NCBI GenBank assembly: GCA_937924775.1
Contig: CALDUT010000004.1
Span: 248,001 to 312,000, forward strand
Length of the DNA stretch: 64,000 bases
Direction: 5' to 3'
Origin: an uncultured Gemmata sp.
GTDB taxonomy: Bacteria > Planctomycetota > Planctomycetia > Gemmatales > Gemmataceae
How positions within the stretch are numbered: position 1 is the stretch's first letter; each line of letters opens with the position of its first letter. Shown here in pieces: positions 50,972-59,875 of the stretch. The notes beneath the pieces were generated by a model. That model did no database searches and was not told where the DNA came from. It saw nothing but the letters and a program-made list of their open reading frames with translations. The translations under genes were made by a program, and so were the position numbers.

Positions 50972-52126
50972 ATGGCGAAACTTCCCCTTCCTCGGGTTGC
51001 AATTCTCGGGGCCGGCCCCATTGGCATCGAAGCGGCACTGTATGCGAAGGCCTGCGGTCTGCCGGTTGCGGTTTATGAACGGGGCGCCGTCGGAGAACAT
51101 CTCCGCCGGTGGGAATTTATCCGCATGTTCACACCTTTTGGCTGGAATGTCACACCGCTGGGGTTAGCGGAATTGTCCCGCACCCAAGGCCGCCGCGAGA
51201 TCCCACAACAAAGTGATTGGCTGACCGCGCGTGAGTTTCTCCAGTCGTATTTGCTGCCATTGGCCGAATCCCCAACCTTGCAAGATTGCGTGCATTGCGG
51301 GCACACCGTGCTCCAAGTGGGCCGGGCGGGGAACCGAACCAAGTCCGACGCCAGCGACCGGGGGCCTTTCCGCCTCCTGGTGAGTGATGCCAATGGTCAG
51401 GAACGGATCGTGCTAGCCGATGTCGTTCTGGATTGTACCGGGACTTTGAGCCATCCCAACTGTATCGGTGAGGGGGGCATACGGGCCATCGGTGAAGAGA
51501 CGGCGCGGCCGCACATCGCCTGGGGAATCGAGGATATTTGCGGCTCAAAACGCGAATTCTATGCGGGCCGTAGCATCGCGCTCATCGGCGATGGCTACTC
51601 CGCGGCAACCACGATCTGCGCTTTGGCGGACCTAGCGGAAGAATTTCCGGAAACATGGGTTTTTTGGATTTCCAATGGCCCCCGGGGGGCCCCGTTGCCA
51701 CGAATTCCCCAGGATCCGCTCAAGGAACGCGATCGGCTCGCGGTGCGGGCCAACGCCCTGGCCACCCGCGGCGATGGCAACCTCGAATTCCACCCACAAA
51801 CCGTGATCGATGAAGTGATCTGCCACGGCCCGAACAGTGGCTTCCGGATCGCCGGTCGTACGGCTGGGCGGCCGGTGTCGTGGGACGTGGAACGGGTGAT
51901 TGCCAATGTGGGCTACCACGCCGATCTCACTCTTTGTGCCCACGGGCTTGTCGATCGCCCCGCCAAGCAGCCAGAAACCCGCGAACCGGGCTACTACATT
52001 GTGGGGGCGAAAAGCTACGATCGCGATTCCGGCTTTCTGCTGGGTCATGGCTTCGAGCAGATTCGCCAGGTTTTTGTACACATCACCGGTCGATCCCGGC
52101 TCAATCTTTATGCCTCCGCGGCCTAG
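50972..52126 (+). CDS. FAD/NAD(P)-binding oxidoreductase
   Basis: A 384-residue two-dinucleotide-fold flavoprotein. The FAD site is VAILGAGPIGIEAALYA near the N-terminus followed by VYERG; the second nucleotide site is SIALIGDGYSAATTICAL (about residue 200). A late segment (YYIVGAKSYDRDSGFLLGHGFEQIRQV) closes the FAD fold. It resembles flavin monooxygenase/thioredoxin-reductase-like enzymes but lacks a redox-active CxxC, so the reaction is unknown. GGAGG lies 8 bases before ATG 50972, 90 bases after the ATPase gene and on the same strand, so it may belong to the same operon. Confidence 0.8.
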   Translation: MAKLPLPRVAILGAGPIGIEAALYAKACGLPVAVYERGAVGEHLRRWEFIRMFTPFGWNVTPLGLAELSRTQGRREIPQQSDWLTAREFLQSYLLPLAESPTLQDCVHCGHTVLQVGRAGNRTKSDASDRGPFRLLVSDANGQERIVLADVVLDCTGTLSHPNCIGEGGIRAIGEETARPHIAWGIEDICGSKREFYAGRSIALIGDGYSAATTICALADLAEEFPETWVFWISNGPRGAPLPRIPQDPLKERDRLAVRANALATRGDGNLEFHPQTVIDEVICHGPNSGFRIAGRTAGRPVSWDVERVIANVGYHADLTLCAHGLVDRPAKQPETREPGYYIVGAKSYDRDSGFLLGHGFEQIRQVFVHITGRSRLNLYASAA

Positions 52127-52205
52127 CACGGCGGTTGCTCTTGTTCCACCGGGCACCCACCCAGTAGAGTTGAAGCCGCCGTAAAGCCGGGGAGGATCAA
52201 CAATC

Positions 52206-53114
52206 GTGACACCCAGACTCCTGTTGGCCGAAACACGCTCCGCCCGCGACGACGCTTGGTCACTGGAAATCGCCGAAGTTCTGGCCCGTGGCTGGTCCGC
52301 GTGGCTCCAAGGTGCCCGTAACGAAGCGGCCGATGTGGCCCCGACACTGTTGGCGTGGATCGCCAGCGGTCAGCCCGGGGATTCACCGGTGTGTGCAGAA
52401 TTTGTACAGCGTCTTCTTCATAGCCCACCGCCCACCAATCTGAAAGCCAATGCCTGCGAACTACTGGCCCTGGCCCACAGCGGTTACGCGGCTCGGGTGA
52501 GGTGTGCATCGCGGATTCACGAATCGCTCGAACGGCTTTTGGATGCGCACCAACGCGATGGCGGTTGGGGTGAGACCCAGTCTGGCAAACCGCAAGTACC
52601 GAGCTGTCCGATCGTTACGGCGTGCGTGCTGGAAGCCTTGGGGGCGTTTGGCTTTCGCCTTGGGCAGACCATGGTGGCCGATGCCGTGAACTACATCTTC
52701 AGCCAACAGGAAGAAACCGGTCTGTGGACCGACCCACGGCAGGTTTTCGCGGGTTTGGCCGCCATCGGTTACGACATGACGGCGATGCCCCTTTGCCGAG
52801 CCGTCTGTCGATTGAAGGAGCTTCAAAATGAAGAGGGTGGTTGGGGAACACCACGCTCCACTGTGGCCGCAACCGCCAACGCGGTGCTGGCGTTGTTGAT
52901 CGCCGATGAGCCGCACAGCGCTGAAGTTCGGGCTGGGGTAGAATTCCTCGTGGGTACTCAGCGAGCGGATGGTTTGTGGAACACAGCGAACAGTCTGGTT
53001 TTGCACGCGGTGGGGCGGTATGCCTGTTCGGTGGGTGCCCTCGAAGAGCCCAACGTGCTGGGGGCCTTGGGGCCTGCGGCAGGCTCTGCACTGCCTGCGC
53101 CAGGTGCAGCGTGA
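52206..53114 (+). CDS. QW-repeat alpha/alpha-barrel protein (terpene cyclase/prenyltransferase-like)
   Basis: A 302-residue helical protein with repeats of the squalene cyclase/prenyltransferase beta-subunit type: DAHQRDGGWGE, QQEETGLW, LQNEEGGWGTP and TQRADGLWNT. It is half the length of a squalene-hopene cyclase and has no DxDD catalytic motif, so it is more likely a binding or modification-related barrel than a cyclase. No signal peptide. GTG start at 52206. It lies 79 bases after the flavoprotein gene on the same strand; gene pairs of a flavoprotein and a QW-repeat protein suggest a lipid- or terpenoid-linked pathway, which I cannot confirm. Confidence 0.65.
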   Translation: MTPRLLLAETRSARDDAWSLEIAEVLARGWSAWLQGARNEAADVAPTLLAWIASGQPGDSPVCAEFVQRLLHSPPPTNLKANACELLALAHSGYAARVRCASRIHESLERLLDAHQRDGGWGETQSGKPQVPSCPIVTACVLEALGAFGFRLGQTMVADAVNYIFSQQEETGLWTDPRQVFAGLAAIGYDMTAMPLCRAVCRLKELQNEEGGWGTPRSTVAATANAVLALLIADEPHSAEVRAGVEFLVGTQRADGLWNTANSLVLHAVGRYACSVGALEEPNVLGALGPAAGSALPAPGAA

Positions 53115-53194
53115 CATGGACTTGGCGATTTCCCAACGCCGCGGAGTCTGCGAAACTCGAAGAACTCTTCGTCGGCTATCGAGGATTTGCAATC

Positions 53195-54631
53195 ATGCGC
53201 GGTCGGTTCTTCACAGTGCTTGTCACGCTGGCGGTTGTGTTTCCTCTCGGTGTGGTGGCCGCCCCAGAACCGGTCGCCATTCCCGCCGCGCACGCCCCCC
53301 AAGCCGCGGACGTTGTGACCTACAAAGCCGGTTACCGTTATCCCCAAGCGGGGTGGATCGTCGTTCATTTCGAAGGCGAACCTTACGAACGTGGCTATCA
53401 GCACGGTCGATTACTCGCTCAGGAAATTGCTGCACACATTCGGATGCTGGCCACCGAACGCAGCGTTCCAGCGCCCGCCGACGGCTGGCAATCGGCCCGG
53501 CAACTGACGAATGCTATGTTTTTGCGAACCATCGACCACGAGTTTCTTGAAGAAATGAAGGGCATCGCCGATGGGGCCACCGATGCTGGGGCCAGCTACG
53601 ACCAGCGTGACATCGACTTGCTCGATATCGCTACCCTCAACTGTTGGATGGAAATCGAATGCCTCGATGCGGCCTTGGACGCCACCCCCACCGGCTTGGA
53701 GGGGAAGCAATTCCCGCGTGATGGCCGACCGAAAGCTCCCGCTCCCAAAGCGGTACCACCACAACGTTGTTCGGCCTTCATCGCTACCAAACCGGCCACC
53801 GCGGATGGCCAGATCGTTTTCGGCCACATCACCATGGCCGGGCTGACCAGTGGTCCGTTTGTCAATATCTGGCTCGACGTGGTGCCCAAGAAAGGCCACC
53901 GCTTCGTCATGCAGGGCTTCCCCGGTGCGGTCTGGTCCAGTCAGGATTACTACATCAACGCGGCCGGAATTCTCTTGTGCGAAACCACCATCGACCAAAC
54001 CCCCTTCGACATTCGCGGCGAATCCTTGGTCAGCCGCTGTCGCCGGGCCATTCAGTACGCGAATAGCATTGAGGACGTGGTGAGGATCCTGACCGAGAAA
54101 AATAATGGCCTCTACTCGAATCAATGGCTGATCGGCGATTTGAAGACGAATGAAATCGCGATGTTCGAACTGGGCACCAAAACCCATCGCCTCTGGCGGA
54201 GTTCACGCGACGAGTGGTTCGAGGACACCCCGGGCTTTTACTGGGGGTGTAACAACGCGAAAGATACCGCGGTGCGGATGGAAGCCCAACCCGCAGATGC
54301 GACCAACGTTCTTGAAGGACGGGTCTGGGAAGCCGACAACCGCGATAAAGCGTGGATGGCCTTTTACAAACAGCACAAAGGAAAAATCGACGCGGCCACC
54401 GCTCGCAAGGCGCTCACCGACCCCGCCTTGGCTCTCAATCACTCCCTCGATGCCAAGTACTCCACCGCCCATTATGCCAAACAACTCGCCACGTTCGCGA
54501 TGTACGGTCCGCCCACCGGTAAAGAATGGAAACCCACCCCGGAACAATTGCGCCGTCACCCAGAAATCCAAACCCTCAAACCCTACCCCTGGACGGTTCT
54601 CACCACTCAACCGCCGCCGCGAAAAAAGTGA
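53195..54631 (+). CDS. Secreted C45-type Ntn-hydrolase/acyltransferase-like protein
   Basis: A 478-residue exported protein. A signal peptide (RFFTVLVTLAVVFPLGVVAAP) is followed by a C45 (acyl-CoA:6-aminopenicillanate acyltransferase-like) or phospholipase B-like fold: HFEGEPYERGYQHGRLLAQEI near residue 60, then the likely nucleophile Cys192 in QRCSAFIATKP. GQIVFGHITMAG and NAAGILLCETTI follow. Enzymes of this family self-cleave before the Cys. Substrate unknown. ATG 53195 is preferred because the signal peptide starts there; an earlier frame overlaps the preceding gene. Confidence 0.8.
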   Translation: MRGRFFTVLVTLAVVFPLGVVAAPEPVAIPAAHAPQAADVVTYKAGYRYPQAGWIVVHFEGEPYERGYQHGRLLAQEIAAHIRMLATERSVPAPADGWQSARQLTNAMFLRTIDHEFLEEMKGIADGATDAGASYDQRDIDLLDIATLNCWMEIECLDAALDATPTGLEGKQFPRDGRPKAPAPKAVPPQRCSAFIATKPATADGQIVFGHITMAGLTSGPFVNIWLDVVPKKGHRFVMQGFPGAVWSSQDYYINAAGILLCETTIDQTPFDIRGESLVSRCRRAIQYANSIEDVVRILTEKNNGLYSNQWLIGDLKTNEIAMFELGTKTHRLWRSSRDEWFEDTPGFYWGCNNAKDTAVRMEAQPADATNVLEGRVWEADNRDKAWMAFYKQHKGKIDAATARKALTDPALALNHSLDAKYSTAHYAKQLATFAMYGPPTGKEWKPTPEQLRRHPEIQTLKPYPWTVLTTQPPPRKK

Positions 54632-54706
54632 TCAAATTCTGGACAGCCCATCACGGTTCGGCGGAACGCCGTGGCCCGCTGCCGCGATGGGCCTTCCTCG
54701 GGCTGA

Positions 54707-55498
54707 TTAACGCCCTTCCTTCTGGATTTGCTCGCGGATCCGCTCAATGGCTTTCTTCAGCTCGGGTGAGGCCTTCTGATATTGCTCATCGAGGTAGTCC
54801 TTGACGCTCGAGCCCATGACGCGGAGCGAATCTTCCGCCATCGCCCGGACAATCGGGTCCGGATCCAACAGTTTGGTGGCCTGACACCGGGGGCGCATTC
54901 CCGGACTGATGTTCACTTTGGTATCAACAGTGATCAATTGGCCATTCTCGAAGGTGAGTTGGGCTCGGATTTCACCTTTGTCCATGTTTCGCGGATCGAC
55001 GCGGGCCTCGCCCGCGGCGATCATTTTGGAACCTTCGACCTTCGCGCCTGGGCTTATGATCGTGAAGTTGAAAAACCCATCCTGATGCAGTTCCGCGACC
55101 GCGCGGAGCCACGCTTTGGCAGCCTCGTCAGCCTCATTGGGCTTTTTCACCGGTCGGGCATGCTTTTGGAAGAACTGCTCCAACTCTTTGGTATCGGTGA
55201 TAAGAATGGGGTTTTGACTTTTGGCTTTGGGAATCGCGATGATGTTGGCACTTTTCAGGGGTTCCGGAGCCAACCGCGCCACGGGGAATTTGGGGAAGAT
55301 GTGGGAAAAGAGAACAAAATCCGGGAAAGTTTGTGGGATGCCATCCCCGGTAAGCGCGTAACTGCGGCCCCCCTCAGAGCCGGCAATGCTGCGGAGATAC
55401 TCTTTCAACTGGGCTTCGGCGGGGGCCATGTCGTCGGCGGTGAGTGCTGATGTGAGATACAGCACCAGACTCAAACTGATCGCGAAACGAGGGATCAT
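54707..55498 (-). CDS. Secreted protein of unknown function
   Basis: A 263-residue protein with a signal peptide (IPRFAISLSLVLYLTSALTA) and a soluble mixed alpha/beta body. KSQNPILITDTKELEQFFQ and AAKAWLRAVAELHQDGFF are its most regular parts, and the C-terminus is a long charged helix (YLDEQYQKASPELKKAIERI). No active-site motif that I recognise. The start at 55498 has GGGAG 7 bases upstream. It is convergent with the C45-type gene; a short GC-rich inverted repeat lies between them (about 54645-54695). Confidence 0.65.
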   Translation of the reverse strand: MIPRFAISLSLVLYLTSALTADDMAPAEAQLKEYLRSIAGSEGGRSYALTGDGIPQTFPDFVLFSHIFPKFPVARLAPEPLKSANIIAIPKAKSQNPILITDTKELEQFFQKHARPVKKPNEADEAAKAWLRAVAELHQDGFFNFTIISPGAKVEGSKMIAAGEARVDPRNMDKGEIRAQLTFENGQLITVDTKVNISPGMRPRCQATKLLDPDPIVRAMAEDSLRVMGSSVKDYLDEQYQKASPELKKAIERIREQIQKEGR

Positions 55499-55600
55499 AT
55501 TCGGCTCCCGGAAAGAGTGGGCGTGGAGGTGAATCTACTCCAGGCGGCCGCGGGTACAAGAGAACACCCCGAGCATGTTACATCCATATCAGGCAGATCA

Positions 55601-56503
55601 TTACGGGGTTTCGTTTTTCAGGTCTTTCGCCCCGGCGGCGGGTCGGAGAGTGGCCGGCCCTTGGAGGTAGCCCAACGCGACGAGAAACGCATCGGCCTGA
55701 ATCGTGGTTTGCTGGATCCACGGTGCACGGTTGAAGAAGCCGTGTCCCTGGTCGGATGCGGTGTAGAGTTCTGCACGCACCCCGAGTTCCCGGCACTTGG
55801 CGACATACTCGCGGCCCTGATCAAGCAGTGGGTCGTTGGTACCGTAGAACAGGATGGCCGGCGGGGCGTTTTTGTGCAAATACAACGTCGGCGAAATGGC
55901 TTCGGCAATATTCGATTGATCGCTGCCTTTAATAGTGCGGCCTTTGCCATTGAGGAAGGGATTGAACAAGACGAGGGCATTGGGCCGGCATGAGGCTTGG
56001 GGATCGTTGGGGTCTTCGAATTTCTCCACCAAAGCTGTGGCCGCGGCCAGGTGACCACCGGCTGAACCGCCACTAGCAATCACTTTGTCCGGGTCGATTC
56101 CCAGTTTGGCGGCATGGACGCGAACCCAGCGAATGGCGGTTTTGGCATCTTCCACCGCTTTGTCGGGGCGGGTTTTGTGCTGGTTGAGAACACGATAATC
56201 GGCTGCAATGGCGACCAGTCCGCGGCTGGCGAAGTATTGGGCCTGTGGCTCGAACTGCCGGTAAGAACCGCTTTTCCAGCCACCGCCGAAAAAGAAGACG
56301 ATCACCGGGCGGCGGTCGGTGGCTTTCCACTCCGCGGGCATGTAACAGTGCAGCACAAGCTCCCCTTCGGGCGTTTTCTTGTAAACGTGATCGGCTGTTC
56401 GCACGTTCGCATCGGTGAGCCGCGGCCGCTCGGGCAGTTGCTGGGCGAACAGCGAGCAATGACCGAAGACGATCACGACAGAAAGCAGGAGAGGGCCATG
56501 CAT
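55601..56503 (-). CDS. Secreted alpha/beta-hydrolase esterase
   Basis: A 300-residue exported esterase of the acetyl-xylan/BD-FAE type. A signal peptide precedes the fold; the oxyanion strand is VIVFFFGGGWKSGS, the nucleophile Ser147 lies in ASGGSAGGHLAA, and the triad is completed by Asp224 (GTNDPLLDQG) and His254 (DQGHGFF). It likely removes acetyl or similar esters from polysaccharides, common in planctomycetes. AGGAG stands 8 bases ahead of the start. Its neighbours do not form a glycan-degradation cluster. Confidence 0.87.
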   Translation of the reverse strand: MHGPLLLSVVIVFGHCSLFAQQLPERPRLTDANVRTADHVYKKTPEGELVLHCYMPAEWKATDRRPVIVFFFGGGWKSGSYRQFEPQAQYFASRGLVAIAADYRVLNQHKTRPDKAVEDAKTAIRWVRVHAAKLGIDPDKVIASGGSAGGHLAAATALVEKFEDPNDPQASCRPNALVLFNPFLNGKGRTIKGSDQSNIAEAISPTLYLHKNAPPAILFYGTNDPLLDQGREYVAKCRELGVRAELYTASDQGHGFFNRAPWIQQTTIQADAFLVALGYLQGPATLRPAAGAKDLKNETP

Positions 56504-56540
56504 TGTCGTAACTCCTTCTGAAAAATAAGTTTCCGTTTTG

Positions 56541-57164
56541 TCATCGGCTGAGTTCGCCAGGGGGTAAGACCGTTGGGGCCGGTTCGTCGGAGCTAGAACG
56601 AAGCAACGATTTCACAGCCAGCCCGAAGGAGATCAGCCGTAAACCGTTGAACAGTAGATCGATGGAAATGAGGGTGCCAATCACCCACGCACTCGACACG
56701 GGCCAATCGATCAGGATGAGCACACCCAGAATGAGGGCCAGTATCCCGTGGAGCAAAAACCAGCCAGCGTAGGGGTTTTTCGACATCATACCCGTGGCGA
56801 GTCGAAAGGTCCCGCCGACCAAGAAGATGATACCGATCACCACGGTCAGCACCGAAGCTCCGGTGTCCGGGCGCAGCACAATCAACAGCCCCACGAGTGC
56901 AGTGACAGCACCGCTGAGCAAGTCGAGCCAGAACCCAGACCAACCTTTCCGAAGAATCGCGTGGGCGATTTCGGCAATCCCCGCCACCAGGAAAAGCCAC
57001 CCGATCACCAACACGGTCAACAGCGTGGCCAGACCCACGAACACCAACCCGGCAATGCCCAGCATGGCCAGCAATACCCCCAGGGCCACAAACCAACCCC
57101 AACTGCGGCGGAGGAAATCCCGTTCATCCACAGTCAGAACAGTCAGCCGGAGTAAAGCGGGCAT
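56541..57164 (-). CDS. HdeD-family (DUF308) membrane protein
   Basis: A 207-residue inner-membrane protein with six hydrophobic helices in three tandem pairs (GWFVALGVLLAMLGIAGLVF, then GWLFLVAGIAEIAHAI, and so on), the HdeD pattern. HdeD of E. coli is linked to acid resistance; homologues elsewhere have no defined role. GAGGAG lies about 9 bases before ATG 57164. It is 37 bases upstream of the esterase gene on the same strand. Confidence 0.85.
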   Translation of the reverse strand: MPALLRLTVLTVDERDFLRRSWGWFVALGVLLAMLGIAGLVFVGLATLLTVLVIGWLFLVAGIAEIAHAILRKGWSGFWLDLLSGAVTALVGLLIVLRPDTGASVLTVVIGIIFLVGGTFRLATGMMSKNPYAGWFLLHGILALILGVLILIDWPVSSAWVIGTLISIDLLFNGLRLISFGLAVKSLLRSSSDEPAPTVLPPGELSR

Positions 57165-57220
57165 AAAGATCTCCTCGCCGTAAGTATATGTGAATTCTTA
57201 GTTTGGGTTGATTGGAGGCG

Positions 57221-58435
57221 TCAGTCGGTCCAAACGGCCACTTGGCCGCGCCGTAGCGACTGGTTCGCGAGGTGGGCCGCAGCGGCCGCACTCACGCCGG
57301 CTTCGGCCGGGCAGGCGACTTTCTTTGTTCGATCGCGAATACCTGCGATCCAATTGGTCAGATGGAGCAATTCGCCATCGGGTTTGTCGTAAAAGTCCAA
57401 TCCCTTCTCGCCGGTGCCCAGAATCCACGCCGATGGCTCCGGTTTCTGTTTCCCGCGATCCGGGATGATTTCGTAGCGGCCCCGATCGATGTAGAGGGTT
57501 CCTGCGGTTCCCATGAATTCGCACATCGAACCGTAGCGATTGCTGCTGAAGGTTCCTTCAAAATGCACTTGGAGCTGTTTGTGTGGGTAGCGGAGCAGCG
57601 TTTGTACGGTGTCGGGGGTTTCCCAAAGGCCTTTGGCGTGGAACCAATCACCGATGCTGGCGGCACTGGCCGGGTGATCGAGATCGAGGAACCAGTGAAC
57701 CACATCGATCCAGTGAACCATCAGATCGGTAAAGATACCGCCGCCGAAGTCCCAGAACCATCGCCACTGCCGGAAGCGGTACGCATCGAATTCTTGAGGG
57801 GGGGCATTGCCGAGAAAACGTTTCCAATCGATTTTGCTGGCATCGAGCGGGTCTTTACCCTTGGCGGCACGCGGGGCGTTCCGGTTCCAGGTGCAACGCA
57901 CCTTGTGAACTGGGCCAATAGTCCCGGATTTCAGCACCTCGTAGGCCTTGAGAATGTGCGTCATGCTTCGTTGCTGGGTACCGACTTGCACCACCCGTTT
58001 GTGGCGGTTTTGTGCTTCGATCACGGCCTGGCCTTCGCTCCGCTTGTGCGTGAGCGGTTTTTCCACATACACATCTTTGCCCGCCTGGCAGGCATCCACG
58101 GTCTGGGGGACATGCCAATGGTCGGGGGATGCGATTAGAACCGCGTCCACATCGGGCCGAGCGAGCAATTCTTCGTGTTTTTTCGTGGCGAAGGCGCGGG
58201 GGTCGGCGAGCGTTTTCGCTGCTTCGAGGTTGTCCTCCCACACATCGCAGACCGCGGTAATTTTCACATTGGGTAACGCCGGGAACGACTTGAGCAAATG
58301 CCGGCAGCGGCCACCGCAGCCAATCAGCCCGACTTGGAGGGTATCGTTGGCGGCAAAGCCACGCGACGATTCCACGGTGATACCCGCAGCGGCCAGCACG
58401 GACGACGCCAAAAACGATCGTCGATCGCTCTTCAT
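57221..58435 (-). CDS. Tat-exported Gfo/Idh/MocA oxidoreductase
   Basis: A 404-residue dehydrogenase-like protein with a twin-arginine signal (SDRRSFLASSVLAAAGI), implying export after folding with cofactor. The NAD(P)-binding fold begins LQVGLIGCGGRCRHLL; the family's EKP motif is in DVYVEKPLTHKR (about residue 125). The substrate-binding domain has NRNAPRAAK and HWIDVVHWFL segments. Such proteins are abundant in planctomycetes and act on sugars or inositols. ATG 58435 has GGAG 8 bases upstream. It is the first of the minus-strand group with the HdeD-like and esterase genes. A paralogue lies at 61122. Confidence 0.88.
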   Translation of the reverse strand: MKSDRRSFLASSVLAAAGITVESSRGFAANDTLQVGLIGCGGRCRHLLKSFPALPNVKITAVCDVWEDNLEAAKTLADPRAFATKKHEELLARPDVDAVLIASPDHWHVPQTVDACQAGKDVYVEKPLTHKRSEGQAVIEAQNRHKRVVQVGTQQRSMTHILKAYEVLKSGTIGPVHKVRCTWNRNAPRAAKGKDPLDASKIDWKRFLGNAPPQEFDAYRFRQWRWFWDFGGGIFTDLMVHWIDVVHWFLDLDHPASAASIGDWFHAKGLWETPDTVQTLLRYPHKQLQVHFEGTFSSNRYGSMCEFMGTAGTLYIDRGRYEIIPDRGKQKPEPSAWILGTGEKGLDFYDKPDGELLHLTNWIAGIRDRTKKVACPAEAGVSAAAAAHLANQSLRRGQVAVWTD

Positions 58436-58489
58436 GGGGAGAACTCCAGGAGACGGTGCCATCAGCATACCGCGACTCCGGTCAAAGAA

Positions 58490-58531
58490 AAGCCAATAAG
58501 AAACCCCCTGCGGTGGCGATCGCAGGGGGTT
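58490..58531 (-). terminator. Terminator of the ApbE gene
   Basis: An 11-bp stem (58502-58512 with 58521-58531, loop of 8) is followed on the minus strand by a T-rich TTTCTTATT. It ends transcripts coming from the ApbE gene before the Tat oxidoreductase. The rest of 58532-58790 holds only the promoter described next. Confidence 0.8.
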
Positions 58532-58721
58532 CGGATGCAGGCGAACCATCCGAGAAGCCCACAGCAGCCAGATGGGACCCGAGGGTGTAATCGGAGTTAC
58601 TGTGCCCCTGAGGCAAGCGACTAGGTCGAATAAAGTAAGTTCGAACTGTTGTAGACAATCCAGCGACGGTGAAAAGTTCTCGGCTCGCCCAATTTTTTTT
58701 CAATTTTCGTTTCCAAGCCAT

Positions 58722-58750
58722 TTGACAGGGGAACTCGTGTTGGGCATAAT
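58722..58750 (+). promoter_or_regulatory. Near-consensus sigma-70 promoter antisense to the ApbE gene
   Basis: TTGACA (58722-58727), exactly 17 bases, then CATAAT (58745-58750): 11 of 12 bases match consensus. It points rightward into the 3' end of the minus-strand ApbE gene (stop at 58791), so its transcript would be antisense. No supportable gene follows on this strand until 59876. Confidence 0.6.
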
Positions 58751-58790
58751 ATGAACAAGTGAACATATTTGGTATGGAGTTCCATCATGG

Positions 58791-59822
58791 TTACTTGACT
58801 TCGTACTGAGCAAAGCGTTGACTCGCGGTGACGACAGGCCTCTCCTGCGCATCGAGAACGACGATATAACACGCGGCCCCCGGGGTGGCCTCCACCAGCT
58901 TCAAGGCTGCATCCACCGGTAGGACGCTGACCGCTTTCGTCATGCTGTCGGCGGTGATGCCCTGCGGGGCGATCACGGTGACACTGCGGCGACCGGTCAG
59001 ACCCAAACCAGTTTTGGGATCCAGAATGTGCGAATAGCGAACCCCGCCGATTTCCACGAATTGTTCGAGATCGCCGGAGGTAGAGACTGCGGCGTTAGCC
59101 AGTTTCAGAGTCCGCGGCTTTTGGTTTTTGCTGATGGGAGCAATGGCGACGATCCAACCGTCGTGGCCTGGGGGAGGATCGCCGCAGGTGATGTCCCCGG
59201 AGGCTGCGACGAGCGCTTGGCGGATTCCGAATTGGTCGCGAAGCACGCGCAAAGCTTCGTCGGCGGCGTAGCCTTTGGCAATCCCGCCGAGGTCGAGTTG
59301 CATTCCAGTTGTGAGCAGTTGAACTGTTAGTTGCGTGGGGTCGAGTTTCACCTTCTGGTAGCCGACTTTGGCCCGGGCCGCGGCGAGTTCTTTCGCATCG
59401 GGCAACTCTTGTGTTCGCCGGGCCAAACGCCACAGTTGAACCACCGGGCCGACCGTGACGTCGAAAGCGCCCTCGCTTCTTTTCGACATCTCCTCGGCCT
59501 TCTGCAAAACGAAGAACAGCTCGCGGCTGACTTTCACCGGTTCGCCGACAGTGTGTTCAAACTTTTTACACAGTTGCATCAATTCACTGTCTTTCTTGTA
59601 GTCGCTCATGATGCCATCAAGTTCGGCAACACGGGCGAAGGCCGCATCCGCGGCTTTTTTCGCTGTGCTGCGATCGGTGGCATACAGCACGATGCGGAAT
59701 GTGGTGCCCATGTGCTTCGATTCCAATTCGAAGCGTTGCCGATCCCCACCGGAGCTATAGCTCGCCAAGAAAAACGGAATAAGATGAAAGAAATGTAAGA
59801 AAAAGCAGCCCACGGCGTTCAT
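58791..59822 (-). CDS. apbE: ApbE-type FMN transferase
   Basis: Transfers FMN covalently to threonines of target flavoproteins outside the membrane; 343 residues. N-terminal hydrophobic signal/anchor (VGCFFLHFFHLIPFFLASY), then the ApbE core: HMGTTFRIVLYA, SEGAFDVTVGPVVQLWR, the FAD/metal-binding DLGGIAKGYAADEA and SHILDPKTG. ATG 59822 is chosen because it starts the signal; an upstream extension would overlap the divergent gene. Rnf/Nqr subunits, common targets, are absent from this window. Its 3' end faces a strong antisense promoter. Confidence 0.9.
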   Translation of the reverse strand: MNAVGCFFLHFFHLIPFFLASYSSGGDRQRFELESKHMGTTFRIVLYATDRSTAKKAADAAFARVAELDGIMSDYKKDSELMQLCKKFEHTVGEPVKVSRELFFVLQKAEEMSKRSEGAFDVTVGPVVQLWRLARRTQELPDAKELAAARAKVGYQKVKLDPTQLTVQLLTTGMQLDLGGIAKGYAADEALRVLRDQFGIRQALVAASGDITCGDPPPGHDGWIVAIAPISKNQKPRTLKLANAAVSTSGDLEQFVEIGGVRYSHILDPKTGLGLTGRRSVTVIAPQGITADSMTKAVSVLPVDAALKLVEATPGAACYIVVLDAQERPVVTASQRFAQYEVK

Positions 59823-59875
59823 AAGCCAGCCCCACCCTGTTGACAACTGATCGCTTATCGGAGAATCTAGCAGAC

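Noticed and set aside
52206-53114. QW-repeat protein as a true squalene-hopene cyclase
   Set aside because: Half the needed length and no DxDD motif.
58757-58810. Tiny peptide gene downstream of the antisense promoter
   Set aside because: Only 3-, 11- and 16-codon frames occur there, without a ribosome site; a non-coding antisense RNA is more likely.
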